From contig JAFUYM010000030.1 in NCBI GenBank assembly GCA_017470525.1, forward strand, positions 1 through 39,187: a stretch of DNA of 39,187 nt, read 5' to 3'. Source of the stretch: Bacteroidaceae bacterium. Its GTDB lineage: Bacteria > Bacteroidota > Bacteroidia > Bacteroidales > Bacteroidaceae. The notes below the pieces were generated by a model. It was not told where the DNA came from, searched no databases, and saw only the letters and a list, made by a program, of their open reading frames with translations. Position numbers and translations under genes: made by a program. Shown here piece by piece: positions 14,020-23,624 of this stretch (within the stretch, counting starts at the first letter, position 1; the number at the start of each line of letters is the position of its first letter).

Positions 14020-16086
14020 ATGGAACAGAAGAACTTTAAGAGAACGACTGTGACGGCTGCTCTGCCTTATGCCAATGGTCCTGTGCATATAGGACACTTG
14101 GCTGGCGTGTATGTGCCAGCCGATATTTATGTGAGATACCTGCGTCTGAAGGGACGTGAAGTGATGTTTGTGTGTGGCAGCGATGAGCATGGTGTGCCCG
14201 TGACCATCCGTGCGAAGAAGGAAGGGTGCAGTGTGCAGGATGTGGTGGATAGGTATCATGGCATCATCAAGAAGTCCTTTGCCGACTTTGGCATCAGTTT
14301 CGACATCTACAGCCGCACTACCAGCAAGACGCATCATCAGTTTGCGGCAGACTTTTTCAAGACGCTCTATGAGAAGGGAAAGTTTGTGGAGATGACCACC
14401 GAACAATTCTATGACGAGGAGACGAAGCAGTTCCTTACCGACCGCAATATCAAGGGTGAGTGTCCCCGTTGCCACAACGAGGGTGCATACGGCGACCAGT
14501 GCGAGAAGTGCGGTGCCACCCTCTCGCCCGAGGAACTGATTAACCCCGTGAATGCCATCAATGGCAATCCGTTGGTGAAGAAAGCCACGAAGCATTGGTA
14601 CTTGCCTCTGGAGCAGTATCAAGAGTGGCTGGAGGAGTGGATTCTGAAGGGACACACCGAGTGGCGCAGCAATGTGTATGGACAGTGCAAGTCGTGGTTG
14701 GATGGTGGTTTGAAGCCCCGTGCTGTGACCCGCGATTTGGACTGGGGCATTCCTGTGCCTGTGGAAGGAGCCGAAGGGAAAGTGCTCTACGTGTGGTTTG
14801 ATGCACCCATCGGCTATATCAGCAACACGAAGGAACTCTGCGAAAGTGCGCCCGAAAAGTGGGGCACATGGCAAAAGTGGTGGCAAGACCCCGAGAGCCG
14901 ATTGGTTCACTTCATCGGCAAAGACAACATCGTGTTCCACTGCATCGTCTTCCCTGCCATGCTGAAGGCACATGGCGACTACAACTTGGCTGACAACGTG
15001 CCCGCCAACGAGTTCTTGAACTTGGAAGGCAACAAAATCAGCACTTCGAAGAACTATGCCGTGTGGCTCAACGAATATTTGGAGGAATTGCCCAACCGTC
15101 AGGACGAACTGCGCTATGTGCTCACAGCCAATGCGCCCGAGACGAAGGATAACGACTTCACGTGGGCTGATTTCCAGGCGCGTTGCAACAACGAACTGGT
15201 GGCTGTATATGGCAACTTCGTGAACCGTGCTTTGCAACTCACCCAGAAATACTATGATGGCATTGTGCCCGAATGTGGCGAACTGACCGAAACCGACAAG
15301 GCGACCTTGGCTGAGTTTGCCGACGTGAAGGACAAGGTGGAGGCACTCATCGAGAATTTCAAGTTCCGCGAGGCACAGAAAGAGGCAATGAACCTTGCTC
15401 GCATCGGCAACAAATACATTGCCGACGAGGAGCCTTGGAAGGTCATCAAGACCGACCCGGAACGCGTGAAGACAGTGATTTACATCTCCCTGCAACTCAC
15501 AGCCAATCTGGCAATTGCCTTTGAGCCGTTCCTGCCGTTCTCCTCAGCCAAACTGCGTGAGATGATTGGCATGGACACACTTAACTGGGAAGACCTTGGC
15601 AAGACCGACTTGCTGCCCGCTGGCAAGCAACTGGGCAAGCCCAGCCTTCTCTTCTCGAAGATTGAAGATGAAACCATCAAGCAGCAGACAGACAAACTCG
15701 AAGCCACCATCAAGGCGAATGAGGCTGCCAACGCCGAAGTGGCTCCCGTGAAGGAGACCATTGCGTTCGACGACTTCACGAAACTTGACATCCGTGTGGC
15801 AACCGTGCTGGAGTGCGAACGTGTGCCGAAGATGAAGAAATTGCTCAAGTTCAAACTCGATGACGGTACCCCCAAGGGGCGCACTATCGTGAGCGGCATC
15901 GCCCAGTGGTACGAGCCCGAGCAATTAGTGGGCAAGCAGGTGCTCTTCATTGCCAACTTGGCTCCACGCGAGTTCAAGAACGGACTTGTGAGTGAGGGCA
16001 TGATACTGTCGGCTGAGAATTACGACGGCAGCATCAGCGTCACAACGGTGGAGAAGCCCGTGAAGGGTGGCAGCATGGTCTGCTAA
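14020..16086 (+). CDS. metG: Methionyl-tRNA synthetase with C-terminal tRNA-binding domain
   Basis: This enzyme charges initiator and elongator tRNA-Met. The 688-residue protein has the class I HIGH motif (residues 23-26, in [12 protein letters not shown]). A four-Cys zinc knuckle lies at C148, C151, C161 and C164, and the methionine pocket segment is [12 protein letters not shown]. The second signature appears as KISTS in place of KMSKS, which is usual for this branch of the family. After an Ala/Glu-rich linker (about 560-585) it ends with an EMAP-II-like tRNA-binding domain ([20 protein letters not shown]) that dimerises the enzyme. It is the first gene of a long same-strand run; the next ATG is 35 bases on. 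Confidence 0.96.
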   Translation: MEQKNFKRTTVTAALPYANGPVHIGHLAGVYVPADIYVRYLRLKGREVMFVCGSDEHGVPVTIRAKKEGCSVQDVVDRYHGIIKKSFADFGISFDIYSRTTSKTHHQFAADFFKTLYEKGKFVEMTTEQFYDEETKQFLTDRNIKGECPRCHNEGAYGDQCEKCGATLSPEELINPVNAINGNPLVKKATKHWYLPLEQYQEWLEEWILKGHTEWRSNVYGQCKSWLDGGLKPRAVTRDLDWGIPVPVEGAEGKVLYVWFDAPIGYISNTKELCESAPEKWGTWQKWWQDPESRLVHFIGKDNIVFHCIVFPAMLKAHGDYNLADNVPANEFLNLEGNKISTSKNYAVWLNEYLEELPNRQDELRYVLTANAPETKDNDFTWADFQARCNNELVAVYGNFVNRALQLTQKYYDGIVPECGELTETDKATLAEFADVKDKVEALIENFKFREAQKEAMNLARIGNKYIADEEPWKVIKTDPERVKTVIYISLQLTANLAIAFEPFLPFSSAKLREMIGMDTLNWEDLGKTDLLPAGKQLGKPSLLFSKIEDETIKQQTDKLEATIKANEAANAEVAPVKETIAFDDFTKLDIRVATVLECERVPKMKKLLKFKLDDGTPKGRTIVSGIAQWYEPEQLVGKQVLFIANLAPREFKNGLVSEGMILSAENYDGSISVTTVEKPVKGGSMVC

Positions 16087-16121
16087 TCAGCCCACGTGCT
16101 GGGCGACCTTTGACAGATGGC

Positions 16122-17471
16122 ATGAAAAAGAAGATAATTGGGACATGGACGCTTGGGATCATGGTTGGGGCACTAATTGTATGGTGTGCCAGCCGTTGGG
16201 ATGTGTGGTTCCATAATCCAGAAGAGGCGGCATATACGGTTCCGACTATGCCATCGAGGGTGTTACTCACGTTTGGTGATGCGAACGGGAAAAACCGTAA
16301 TGTGAGTTGGATGTGTGGCGACGAAATACGGGACGCATCAGTGGAACTGGTGGATGTGGAAGGTGGACGGACTGAGCATGTGGATGCTGTGGGTGAGGTG
16401 TTTGAGTCGAGGAGCGGCAAGGCTGCCTACTATGTGGCGCGGTTGCGTGACCTGAAGGCTGGGCACTATTACCGTTACCGTGTATGGACGGGTGGTGAAA
16501 CCTCAGAGTGGCATACATTCTTTGTGGCAGATACTGATGAAGTCTCATTCCTTTATGTAGGTGACATTCAAGACACCATCGGTGGCATTACCAATAGGCT
16601 GTTGCGGAAGGCTTTCCTAAAGAATCCCGATGCTGAATTTTTGGTGTGTGGAGGTGACTTGACGGAACGACCCACCGATGCCTATTGGGGCGAGACATTT
16701 GCAAGCCTCGATTCGGTGGGGCAGACGATGCCAGTGTTGACGGTGACGGGAAATCACGACTATCTGAAAGGAGTTATTATGAAGTTGGAACGCCGTTTCT
16801 CTTTGATTCATTCTTATTTCCTTGATTCGATGGAAGGGGAGAATCAGGTGTTTACGGTGAGGTGTAAGGACGTGCAGATCTTCTGCCTCGATAGCAACCG
16901 TGAGTTTTTCTATTTGTGGACTCAACGTCAATGGTTGGAAAAGCAACTGGCTGCAAGTCAAGCCAAGTGGAAGGTGGTGGTGCTGCACCATCCGCTTTAT
17001 TCCATTAAGGGTAGCATGAACAACTTGATTCAGCGGTGGATGTTTGATGGACTCATCAGAGACTCTGGTGTTGATGTAGTGCTGCAGGGACATGAGCATG
17101 CATACGCCCGTATGACTCAACATGATGAAGATGGGGTGGCGATGCCGCCTGTCTATACGGTGAGTCATTGTTCACCCAAAGGTTACCGCATTGAGTTTGA
17201 TGAACGATTTGACAAATTTGGTTGGGGCAGCCGCTATTACCAGAAGGTACGGACGAATCAAGATACGCTCTTTCTGACGGCAACGGATGCTAATGACGGA
17301 ACGCTGTATGATTCGCTTTATATCGTGAAGAGAGGCAGCATGGTGAAGTTGATGGATGAGGGAAAGGACATCCCTGAGAAGATAGAATTCACCCCCGCCC
17401 CTGATAGTAAGAAGGATGCTGCTTTTGCCGAGCGCATCCAAGCATATAAAGAAAGACGTAATATCCAATAA
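16122..17471 (+). CDS. Membrane-anchored purple acid phosphatase-like metallophosphoesterase
   Basis: This 449-residue protein has an N-terminal hydrophobic segment (about residues 5-25) that should anchor it to the inner membrane facing the periplasm, or act as an uncleaved signal. A Fn3-like purple acid phosphatase N-domain (about 40-135) is followed by a calcineurin-like domain. Its metal motifs are GDIQD (147-151), GGDLTE (177-182), GNHD (210-213), a paired His, LHHP (289-290), and GHEHAY (323-328). All metal ligands are present. I chose the ATG at 16122; the frame also opens at a TTG at 16110. Being followed 19 bases later by an LTA-synthase-like gene suggests it removes phosphate or phosphoglycerol groups in envelope glycan assembly. 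Confidence 0.82.
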   Translation: MKKKIIGTWTLGIMVGALIVWCASRWDVWFHNPEEAAYTVPTMPSRVLLTFGDANGKNRNVSWMCGDEIRDASVELVDVEGGRTEHVDAVGEVFESRSGKAAYYVARLRDLKAGHYYRYRVWTGGETSEWHTFFVADTDEVSFLYVGDIQDTIGGITNRLLRKAFLKNPDAEFLVCGGDLTERPTDAYWGETFASLDSVGQTMPVLTVTGNHDYLKGVIMKLERRFSLIHSYFLDSMEGENQVFTVRCKDVQIFCLDSNREFFYLWTQRQWLEKQLAASQAKWKVVVLHHPLYSIKGSMNNLIQRWMFDGLIRDSGVDVVLQGHEHAYARMTQHDEDGVAMPPVYTVSHCSPKGYRIEFDERFDKFGWGSRYYQKVRTNQDTLFLTATDANDGTLYDSLYIVKRGSMVKLMDEGKDIPEKIEFTPAPDSKKDAAFAERIQAYKERRNIQ

Positions 17472-17490
17472 CCCTCTAACAATTTGAGAA

Positions 17491-19503
17491 ATGAAACGCA
17501 TACAAATGCAGAAATCCTTGGTATCAAGCCCGCTTGCTTTTATCTACAATTTGGCATTGGTCTATATTGTGTATGGCATCTGTCGTCTTGCATACCTGTT
17601 TGAAAACTGGTCGGTGCTTTCCGAGGGTTTCGACACGCTTTCATTTGAAGACGCTTTCAAGGGTTGCTGGATGTTTGACACATCAGCCATCCTTTACACC
17701 AATGCATTGTATGCCATTCTGATGCTCATTCCTCTGCATTGGAAGGAAAAGGACTGGTGGCAACAGATGGCGAAGTGGGTGTATGTGTTTTTCAATTCCA
17801 TATGTGTCGTTGCCAATCTTGCCGATGCTGTGTATTTTCAATATACGGGGCGGCGTACCACTTCGTCAGTGTTTCAGGAGTTTAGCAATGAGGGGAACAT
17901 TGGTGATGTGATTGGAGTGGAGTTGTTGCGCCATTGGTATCTGGTGTTGTTGGGCATCGTGCTGATAGCAGGGCTGGTGGGTTTGTATGCTCGTCCGAGG
18001 GGGGGCTATTTACCTCGTATGCTGAAAGAGAAACTGATTTATTATGTCCTTCATCTGGTTTGTTTTGGATTGTACATTCCCATCACTATTGCAGGAATGC
18101 GTGGTGGTGCCACAACTGCGGTGCGACCTATCACTATCAGCAATGCCAATCAGTATGTGAACCGACCTGCAGAGGCAGCATTGATTCTCAATACCCCGTT
18201 CTCGATGATACGCACCATCAACAAGAACGTATTTGTTGATCCTCAATACTTTTCTCGTGAAGAGTTGGATACGATTTACAGTCCGATTCATCAACCTGCT
18301 GACAGTGTGATGTTGCTGCCAGACAGTATGATGGTGGCAGCCAACGAAGTGGGTATGAGGAAAAAAAATGTAGTGGTGTTCATCATGGAAAGTTACGGTA
18401 GGGAATATATTGGTGCTTACAATCAGGGAAAAGGCTACACGCCTTTCACGGACTCCCTTATCAGCCACTCACTTACGTTCGACCTTACCATTGCTAACGG
18501 ACGGAAAAGCATTGATGGCATGCCTTCCATCCTTTCCAGCATACCTCGTTTCATCGAACCGTTCTTCCTCACCCCAGCCTCGATGAATGAAGTAAGTGGC
18601 TTGGCAGGTGAACTGGGAAAGGTGGGTTATTCGTCTGCATTCTTTCATGGGGCAGAAAACGGGTCGATGGGCTTTGAAGCGTTTGCCAAGGCTACAGGTT
18701 ATCAGGCTTATCTTGGCAGGACTGAATACAATCAGGACAAACGTTTCAATGGCGACAAGGATTTTGATGGTATGTGGGCAATTTGGGATGAAGAATTCCT
18801 GCAATTCTTTGCCATGAAGATGAGCGAGATGAAGGAACCTTTCATTACGTCTGTCTTTACGGCAAGTTCACATCATCCCTATGCCGTCCCCGAACGCTAC
18901 AAAGATATCTACAAGGATGCTCCTGGTGACCCTAACATTATGCACAAGTGCATTCGTTACGTGGATAATGCTCTTCGTCTTTTCTTTGAAACAGCCAAAC
19001 AGCAGTCATGGTATGAGAACACGATTTTCGTGCTGACAGCCGACCACACCAATTTGACCACTGAAGAGAAATACCAAACCGAACTGGGAGTGTGCAGCGT
19101 GCCTATCCTGATATTCGACCCTTCGGGAGATATTCAGCCTGAACGCCGTCATTGCATTGCTCAGCAAATTGATATTATGCCAACGGTGTTGAACTATCTT
19201 CGTTATGACAAACCCTACGTGGCATTTGGACAAGACCTCCTTAACACACCTGATGAGGACACATGGGCTGTGACCAGCAACAATGGACTTTACCACTATG
19301 TAAAAGGGGATTATGTGTTCCTCTTTACTGAGAGCGGACAGCCGAAAGCCCTCTACAACTACAAGGAAGACTGGTACCTGAAGAAGAATCTTTTAGGTAC
19401 GACGGGACAATTGGAGCAGCAGATGGAGCGTGAACTGAAAGCCCTTATCCAGTCGTATATGGAACGGATGATTGAAGATCGTCTGACGATGAAAAAGAAA
19501 TAG
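17491..19503 (+). CDS. LTA synthase-family phosphoglycerol transferase (sulfatase fold)
   Basis: This 670-residue integral membrane enzyme has about five N-terminal membrane segments (to about residue 215), a connecting region, and an alkaline phosphatase/sulfatase-type catalytic domain facing the periplasm. Metal and catalytic features are E300 (FIMESYGRE), a nucleophile candidate S340 (NGRKSIDGM, where LtaS has Thr), H461/H462 (ASSHHPY) and D518-H519 (TADHTN). The family transfers phosphoglycerol or phosphoethanolamine-type groups from lipids to glycans. Gram-negative members decorate envelope polymers, not true lipoteichoic acid. The operon partners (acyltransferases, GT14) fit such a role; the real donor and acceptor are unknown. 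Confidence 0.88.
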   Translation: MKRIQMQKSLVSSPLAFIYNLALVYIVYGICRLAYLFENWSVLSEGFDTLSFEDAFKGCWMFDTSAILYTNALYAILMLIPLHWKEKDWWQQMAKWVYVFFNSICVVANLADAVYFQYTGRRTTSSVFQEFSNEGNIGDVIGVELLRHWYLVLLGIVLIAGLVGLYARPRGGYLPRMLKEKLIYYVLHLVCFGLYIPITIAGMRGGATTAVRPITISNANQYVNRPAEAALILNTPFSMIRTINKNVFVDPQYFSREELDTIYSPIHQPADSVMLLPDSMMVAANEVGMRKKNVVVFIMESYGREYIGAYNQGKGYTPFTDSLISHSLTFDLTIANGRKSIDGMPSILSSIPRFIEPFFLTPASMNEVSGLAGELGKVGYSSAFFHGAENGSMGFEAFAKATGYQAYLGRTEYNQDKRFNGDKDFDGMWAIWDEEFLQFFAMKMSEMKEPFITSVFTASSHHPYAVPERYKDIYKDAPGDPNIMHKCIRYVDNALRLFFETAKQQSWYENTIFVLTADHTNLTTEEKYQTELGVCSVPILIFDPSGDIQPERRHCIAQQIDIMPTVLNYLRYDKPYVAFGQDLLNTPDEDTWAVTSNNGLYHYVKGDYVFLFTESGQPKALYNYKEDWYLKKNLLGTTGQLEQQMERELKALIQSYMERMIEDRLTMKKK

Positions 19504-19512
19504 AAGTTCTAT

Positions 19513-20532
19513 ATGAAAGAACGCAACCATACCTTCGATTTTCTGTGCGGCATCTGCATCATTCGGATGATATGTCTGCACACCATCACATTCTGCGGAC
19601 ATAAGGGGGATGACTGGTGGAAGGAGGTCATGGCATGGTCATTCTTCTTTATGTGCTTCTTCTTTTTCAAGGCGGGTTACTTCAATAAGACGGTTTCTGG
19701 AGATACGAAGGCATATATTAAGGACAAGGCAAAGCGATTGCTTGTTCCCTATGTGGTGTGGGGTACGATCGGTTTTCTGATTTATTGTATCTATCTTCCC
19801 TTTGAAATAGAACGCTATCACCATCCTATTGAGCCGATGGAGTGGAGCCACCTTTGGCAGACAAGTTCTTTCTGGGGTAACGAACCCGTGTGGTTTCTGT
19901 TTTCCTTCTTCGCTTCTTATGTGTTGGTGCATTTCATTAAGAAAATTCATATTGTCAAGCCGATTTCTGTGTTTCAGACGGTGGTAATATTGGCATGCCC
20001 TTTCCTCAGTTATTGGATGTACACTCTTGAAAATCCACTGCCTATGAGCCTGAGCAATGTGTTCATGGGTGTGTTTTTCTTTAATCTCGGTCGTACATGG
20101 CATTGGTTAATTGACCGTATGGGGAGGCGCACCACATTAGTGATGTCTTCCGCATTGATAGTGGCATTTATCGTGCTGAACATTGTTTGGCATGGGGAGT
20201 ACGTGATGAGCACCAATCTCTTCCGTGGCAATCCATGGGCCGCTTTCTTCAACACCATGATAATTCTCATTGGATTGTCGGGTCTTCTCCTCAAACTACC
20301 ATTGAAGCGAGTGCCAGTGGTCAATTATATCGGACAGCATTCCATGGTCTATTTTGTGGCTCACTATCCGATTCTTCAGTTTTATCGTTTCACCCATATC
20401 TCCTTTGGTCACAGCATCTATGGACATTGGGATGATTTCATTGTATTGTTAGTGTTTGTCTTTGGTTTATGCACCTGGCTTGTTCCTTATGTGGAGCGTG
20501 TGCCATATCTTAGTGGGAGATTCAAAAAATGA
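19513..20532 (+). CDS. Membrane acyltransferase (acyltransferase_3 family), copy 1
   Basis: This 339-residue polytopic protein has about ten hydrophobic segments. The N-terminus MKERNHTFDFLCGICIIRMI followed by a catalytic-type His (ICLH) matches the acyltransferase_3/OafA-like membrane family, which O-acetylates sugars on surface glycans. It is a clear paralogue of the gene at 22500: the first 40 residues and the C-terminal YVERVPYLSGRFKK ending are nearly the same. It starts 9 bases after the LTA-synthase-like gene and its stop overlaps the GT14 start by 4 bases, so it is one operon. Substrate unknown. Confidence 0.85.
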   Translation: MKERNHTFDFLCGICIIRMICLHTITFCGHKGDDWWKEVMAWSFFFMCFFFFKAGYFNKTVSGDTKAYIKDKAKRLLVPYVVWGTIGFLIYCIYLPFEIERYHHPIEPMEWSHLWQTSSFWGNEPVWFLFSFFASYVLVHFIKKIHIVKPISVFQTVVILACPFLSYWMYTLENPLPMSLSNVFMGVFFFNLGRTWHWLIDRMGRRTTLVMSSALIVAFIVLNIVWHGEYVMSTNLFRGNPWAAFFNTMIILIGLSGLLLKLPLKRVPVVNYIGQHSMVYFVAHYPILQFYRFTHISFGHSIYGHWDDFIVLLVFVFGLCTWLVPYVERVPYLSGRFKK

Positions 20533-21437
20533 ACATAGCCTATCTCATCTCTGCCCATACAGATGCCCCTCAACTCAACAGGCTCATCGAGGCGCTCCAT
20601 CCTGATGCCCACTTCTTTGTTCATATCGACAAGAAGTCAGACATCACCCCCTTTATATCCCTGATTCATCAGGAAAATGTGCATTTCCTGTCGAACCGTA
20701 TAGATGTAAGGTGGGGCACAATTCTCGAGGTTGATTATCAGATGGCACTCATGAAGGCAGCCATTGACTATCCCATCTCGTTTGACCACATCTTTTTCCT
20801 TTCAGGCATGGATTATCCCTTGTGGAGCAACGAACGCATCACGGCGTGGCTTGAGGAACAGGGGGACAGGGAGCAGTTGTGCGGCATTTGTATGGATACA
20901 GACCTCATCAATTCTCAGCAAAGAACCCTTTATCTGACCCCTCGCCCCTTCTTCCATCTTGGCATGTTAGGTAATCGTTGCAATCAGCGATTGAGCATTT
21001 TGTGCAGGAACGTGAAAACTCTGTTGGGTTTGAGAAAACCGCTCCATTTCGAGGTGGATGGAACAACATGGCGTCTATATAAAGGTTCGGCATGGTGGTG
21101 CATCTCTCAAGATTTGGCTTCTTATATATATAATATGTATGCGAACCATCCAGAGATTCGTCGTTATTTCGTCGATTCATTTGGTCAGGCGGAAACCATT
21201 ATACAAACGATTGCTTTTAATTCTTCAGAGTGGGCACCGAAGTGTCTTCAAGTGGAAGGAGCCTATCCAGGTTTGGCAGCGTTGACTCCCCTTCATTTCA
21301 TCATCTACGAGCCGGTCATTAAGGTGATGGACGAAATGGATTATGACACTTTGATGGCAAGCGGTCGTATGTTTACCCGTAAACTTGTTAGTGGTAAAAG
21401 CGAAAAACTTATTGAAAGGCTTCATGACAGAAAGTAA
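20529..21437 (+). CDS. GT14-like (core-2/I-branching type) glycosyltransferase
   Basis: This is a 302-residue soluble or peripheral glycosyltransferase. The start MNIAYLISAHTDAPQLNRLI, then FFVHIDKKSD, VRWGTILEVDYQMALMKAA and the strongly conserved FFLSGMDYPLWSN are hallmarks of the branch family (GT14). Family members usually make beta-1,6-linked GlcNAc or xylose branches. The segment KGSAWWCISQDLASYI is the expected second half. It overlaps the upstream acyltransferase (ATGA) and the downstream one by 14 bases. It probably adds a branch sugar to the surface polymer that its neighbours acylate. Confidence 0.87.
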   Translation: MNIAYLISAHTDAPQLNRLIEALHPDAHFFVHIDKKSDITPFISLIHQENVHFLSNRIDVRWGTILEVDYQMALMKAAIDYPISFDHIFFLSGMDYPLWSNERITAWLEEQGDREQLCGICMDTDLINSQQRTLYLTPRPFFHLGMLGNRCNQRLSILCRNVKTLLGLRKPLHFEVDGTTWRLYKGSAWWCISQDLASYIYNMYANHPEIRRYFVDSFGQAETIIQTIAFNSSEWAPKCLQVEGAYPGLAALTPLHFIIYEPVIKVMDEMDYDTLMASGRMFTRKLVSGKSEKLIERLHDRK

Positions 21438-22503
21438 GCAAAGAATGGAATGGCTCGATGCCATGCGTGGCTTCACGATGATACTGGTTGTATCTTACCA
21501 CGTGGCGCAATTCGGTTTCGGTGAGTCGGAGAAGATTTCCGCCTCTCTGCCATTTCTCGTGCTTTTCCGCATGCCTCTTTTCTTTTTCGTCAGTGGCTTT
21601 CTTGCTTATAAATCTACATGGCTTTGGACACCTCGGAGTTTTGTTTCTTTGACATGGAAGAAACTCAAGGTGCAGGTTCTTCCAGCCCTATTGTTTCTTT
21701 GTGTATTCTTGGTGTTGAAGGGGAGATTACCTTTTGTGGAGGGCTTTATGAAGTGCATGCACAGCCCGACCAAAGGAGGGTATTGGTTTACGTGGGTACT
21801 CTTACAGATGTTTTTGATATACTATATTGTGGCAGCCATCTTCCAACGGATGGGTAAGAAAGTGGAGCACATTGCCATCTTCGGCTTGTGGATAGCAAGC
21901 CTTGTCGCGTCCCTTTCGCTTTATATGCCACAGGAGTTTGGCAAGTGGTACAAGACGGACTTCATGATGTACAGTTCGTTTTATGAGACGTTGAAGTTTT
22001 TCCAGTTTTTCCTTATGGGCAATCTCGTTCATCGGCATTGGCAGCAAGTGCAACGGCTATTCGATGGCAGGTGGTTCTTCCCTCTGATTACAGTGCTCGC
22101 CTTCTTCTGCTGTGCGGACCTCTTCAAGTGGCACTCTCTCAAATTAGAATGGACAAACCTTCCCAACATGCTTGCTATGTACACCCTGATGTTCATTGTG
22201 GTCATCTTTTTCCGCCACTATCAGCAATATTTCACTCAGCAAACACGTGTTGGCAAAGGTTTGCAATACATCGGCACCCGTACTCTCGATGTCTATCTGC
22301 TTCACTTCATCCTCCTGCCCAAGATACCCCAAGTGGGTGCTTGGCTCAATGCCAACCATCCCAATTTCGTCATTGACATCGTGCTGTCAGTCAGTGTTGC
22401 CCTCATTATCATCGCTTTCTGTCTGCTTGTCAGCAATATACTGAGAATGAGTCCTCTTTTCAAAGAATACTTGTTTGGGCGACCCGCCTCGAAAGAAAAA
22501 TGA
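21424..22503 (+). CDS. Membrane acyltransferase (acyltransferase_3 family), distinct type
   Basis: This 359-residue polytopic membrane protein starts MTESKQRMEWLDAMRGFTM and continues LVVSYH. The RxxxLDAxRGF...H pattern is the standard start of the acyltransferase_3 family and includes the catalytic His. The frame also opens at 21385, but the ATG at 21424 places the family motif at the expected distance and gives a normal 14-base overlap with GT14. It is not a close paralogue of its two acyltransferase neighbours. The product probably acetylates or succinylates a glycan intermediate on the periplasmic face. Confidence 0.85.
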   Translation: MTESKQRMEWLDAMRGFTMILVVSYHVAQFGFGESEKISASLPFLVLFRMPLFFFVSGFLAYKSTWLWTPRSFVSLTWKKLKVQVLPALLFLCVFLVLKGRLPFVEGFMKCMHSPTKGGYWFTWVLLQMFLIYYIVAAIFQRMGKKVEHIAIFGLWIASLVASLSLYMPQEFGKWYKTDFMMYSSFYETLKFFQFFLMGNLVHRHWQQVQRLFDGRWFFPLITVLAFFCCADLFKWHSLKLEWTNLPNMLAMYTLMFIVVIFFRHYQQYFTQQTRVGKGLQYIGTRTLDVYLLHFILLPKIPQVGAWLNANHPNFVIDIVLSVSVALIIIAFCLLVSNILRMSPLFKEYLFGRPASKEK

Positions 22504-23543
22504 AACAACGTAACCATGCCTTCGACCTCCTGTGCGGTATCTGTATCATCCGTATGATAATGCTGCACATCACCAATGCCTGTGGCTTCGGCAAAGAGGA
22601 TTGGTGGACACCCATCATGCAGTGGACCTATTTCTTCATGTCCTTTTTCTTCTTCAAGGCGGGCTATTTCAACAAAACCGTGTCGGGCAATAGCAAGGAA
22701 TATTTGAAGGACAAGGCAAAGCGCCTGCTCATTCCATATATCGTGTGGGGCATCATCGGCAACATTTTTTATTTCTTTTTTGTAATTTTCATCTTTGACC
22801 CTCAGAATGCGCTTTCCAAGCAGGTGACCCTCAGTCATCTCTGGGAGTCCAGCCAGTTCTACGGCAACATTCCTTGTTGGTTTCTCTTCTCTTTCTTTAT
22901 GGCGTATGTGGTGGCACATCTCATTTCCAAGGTGCCGCCTATCTTTAAGGTGAACTTGTTGGGTAAGACTCGTAACTTCAAAATCCACTGGTTTATTTTC
23001 TTGCTGCCGATGGTGAGTTATTGGCTGTGGACGAAAGACAACCCGATGTGGTTTGGTTTCGATAATGTGTTCATTGGCATTTATCTTTTTTATCTTGGTC
23101 GTGTGTGGCACTTTGCCATTGAGAAGATGGGTGAGAACATCACTCTTGGGGTGTCGGGCATCCTGTTGGCGATGTTCATATACCTCAATGGAACCTATGG
23201 TGGTGAATATACGATGGTGGATAATATTTGGGAAGGAAATCCCTATATAGTCATCACCAGCATCACTCTTGCTCTATGCGGACTCTCGGGCATCCTGTTG
23301 AGTATCCATGTCCCTCGCATTCCCGTGGTCGGTTACATTGGTGAGCACTCGATGGTCTTCTTCGTGGCACATTATCCCATCATGATGCTCTACAAGATGA
23401 TACGTTCCGCTAATGTCCGCACCCTTCGCGGGCATTGGGACGACTACACCATCCTCGTCCTCCTTCTCTTCGGAGTCTGTTTCCTTTTGGTGCCATACGT
23501 GGAAAAAGTACCGTGGCTGTCAGGAAGATTCAAGAGAAAATGA
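22500..23543 (+). CDS. Membrane acyltransferase (acyltransferase_3 family), copy 2
   Basis: This is a 347-residue paralogue of the gene at 19513. Both begin MK-RNH-FD-LCGICIIRMI, share FFFKAGYFNKTVSG and IGQHSM/IGEHSMVxFVAHYPI, and end with a VP-LSGRFK motif. It begins with an ATGA overlap with the preceding acyltransferase. Two such paralogues plus a third, distinct acyltransferase within one operon suggest sequential or position-specific acylation of the same polymer. It is the last gene of the plus-strand run; a hairpin follows at 23574. Confidence 0.85.
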   Translation: MKQRNHAFDLLCGICIIRMIMLHITNACGFGKEDWWTPIMQWTYFFMSFFFFKAGYFNKTVSGNSKEYLKDKAKRLLIPYIVWGIIGNIFYFFFVIFIFDPQNALSKQVTLSHLWESSQFYGNIPCWFLFSFFMAYVVAHLISKVPPIFKVNLLGKTRNFKIHWFIFLLPMVSYWLWTKDNPMWFGFDNVFIGIYLFYLGRVWHFAIEKMGENITLGVSGILLAMFIYLNGTYGGEYTMVDNIWEGNPYIVITSITLALCGLSGILLSIHVPRIPVVGYIGEHSMVFFVAHYPIMMLYKMIRSANVRTLRGHWDDYTILVLLLFGVCFLLVPYVEKVPWLSGRFKRK

Positions 23544-23573
23544 AGGATTGAAATGTCATGTACATCTACACTA

Positions 23574-23596
23574 CATTGGCAAGGTCCTTGTCAATG
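23574..23596. terminator. Hairpin between convergent acyltransferase and licD genes
   Basis: A 23-base palindrome has arms that pair over 10 bp with one G-T pair (CATTGGCAAG with CTTGTCAATG) and a 3-base loop. It sits between two genes that end towards each other, so a bidirectional terminator is likely, though neither side has a strong T-run. Confidence 0.5.
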
Positions 23597-23624
23597 GGGA
23601 ATGTGATAGATGGTCAAAAGGGGA

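Noticed and set aside
13966-15495. 509-codon minus-strand ORF opposite metG
   Set aside because: It lies fully antisense to a clear metG, is unusually rich in His, Val and Leu, and has no domain. It is an open frame caused by the codon use of metG.
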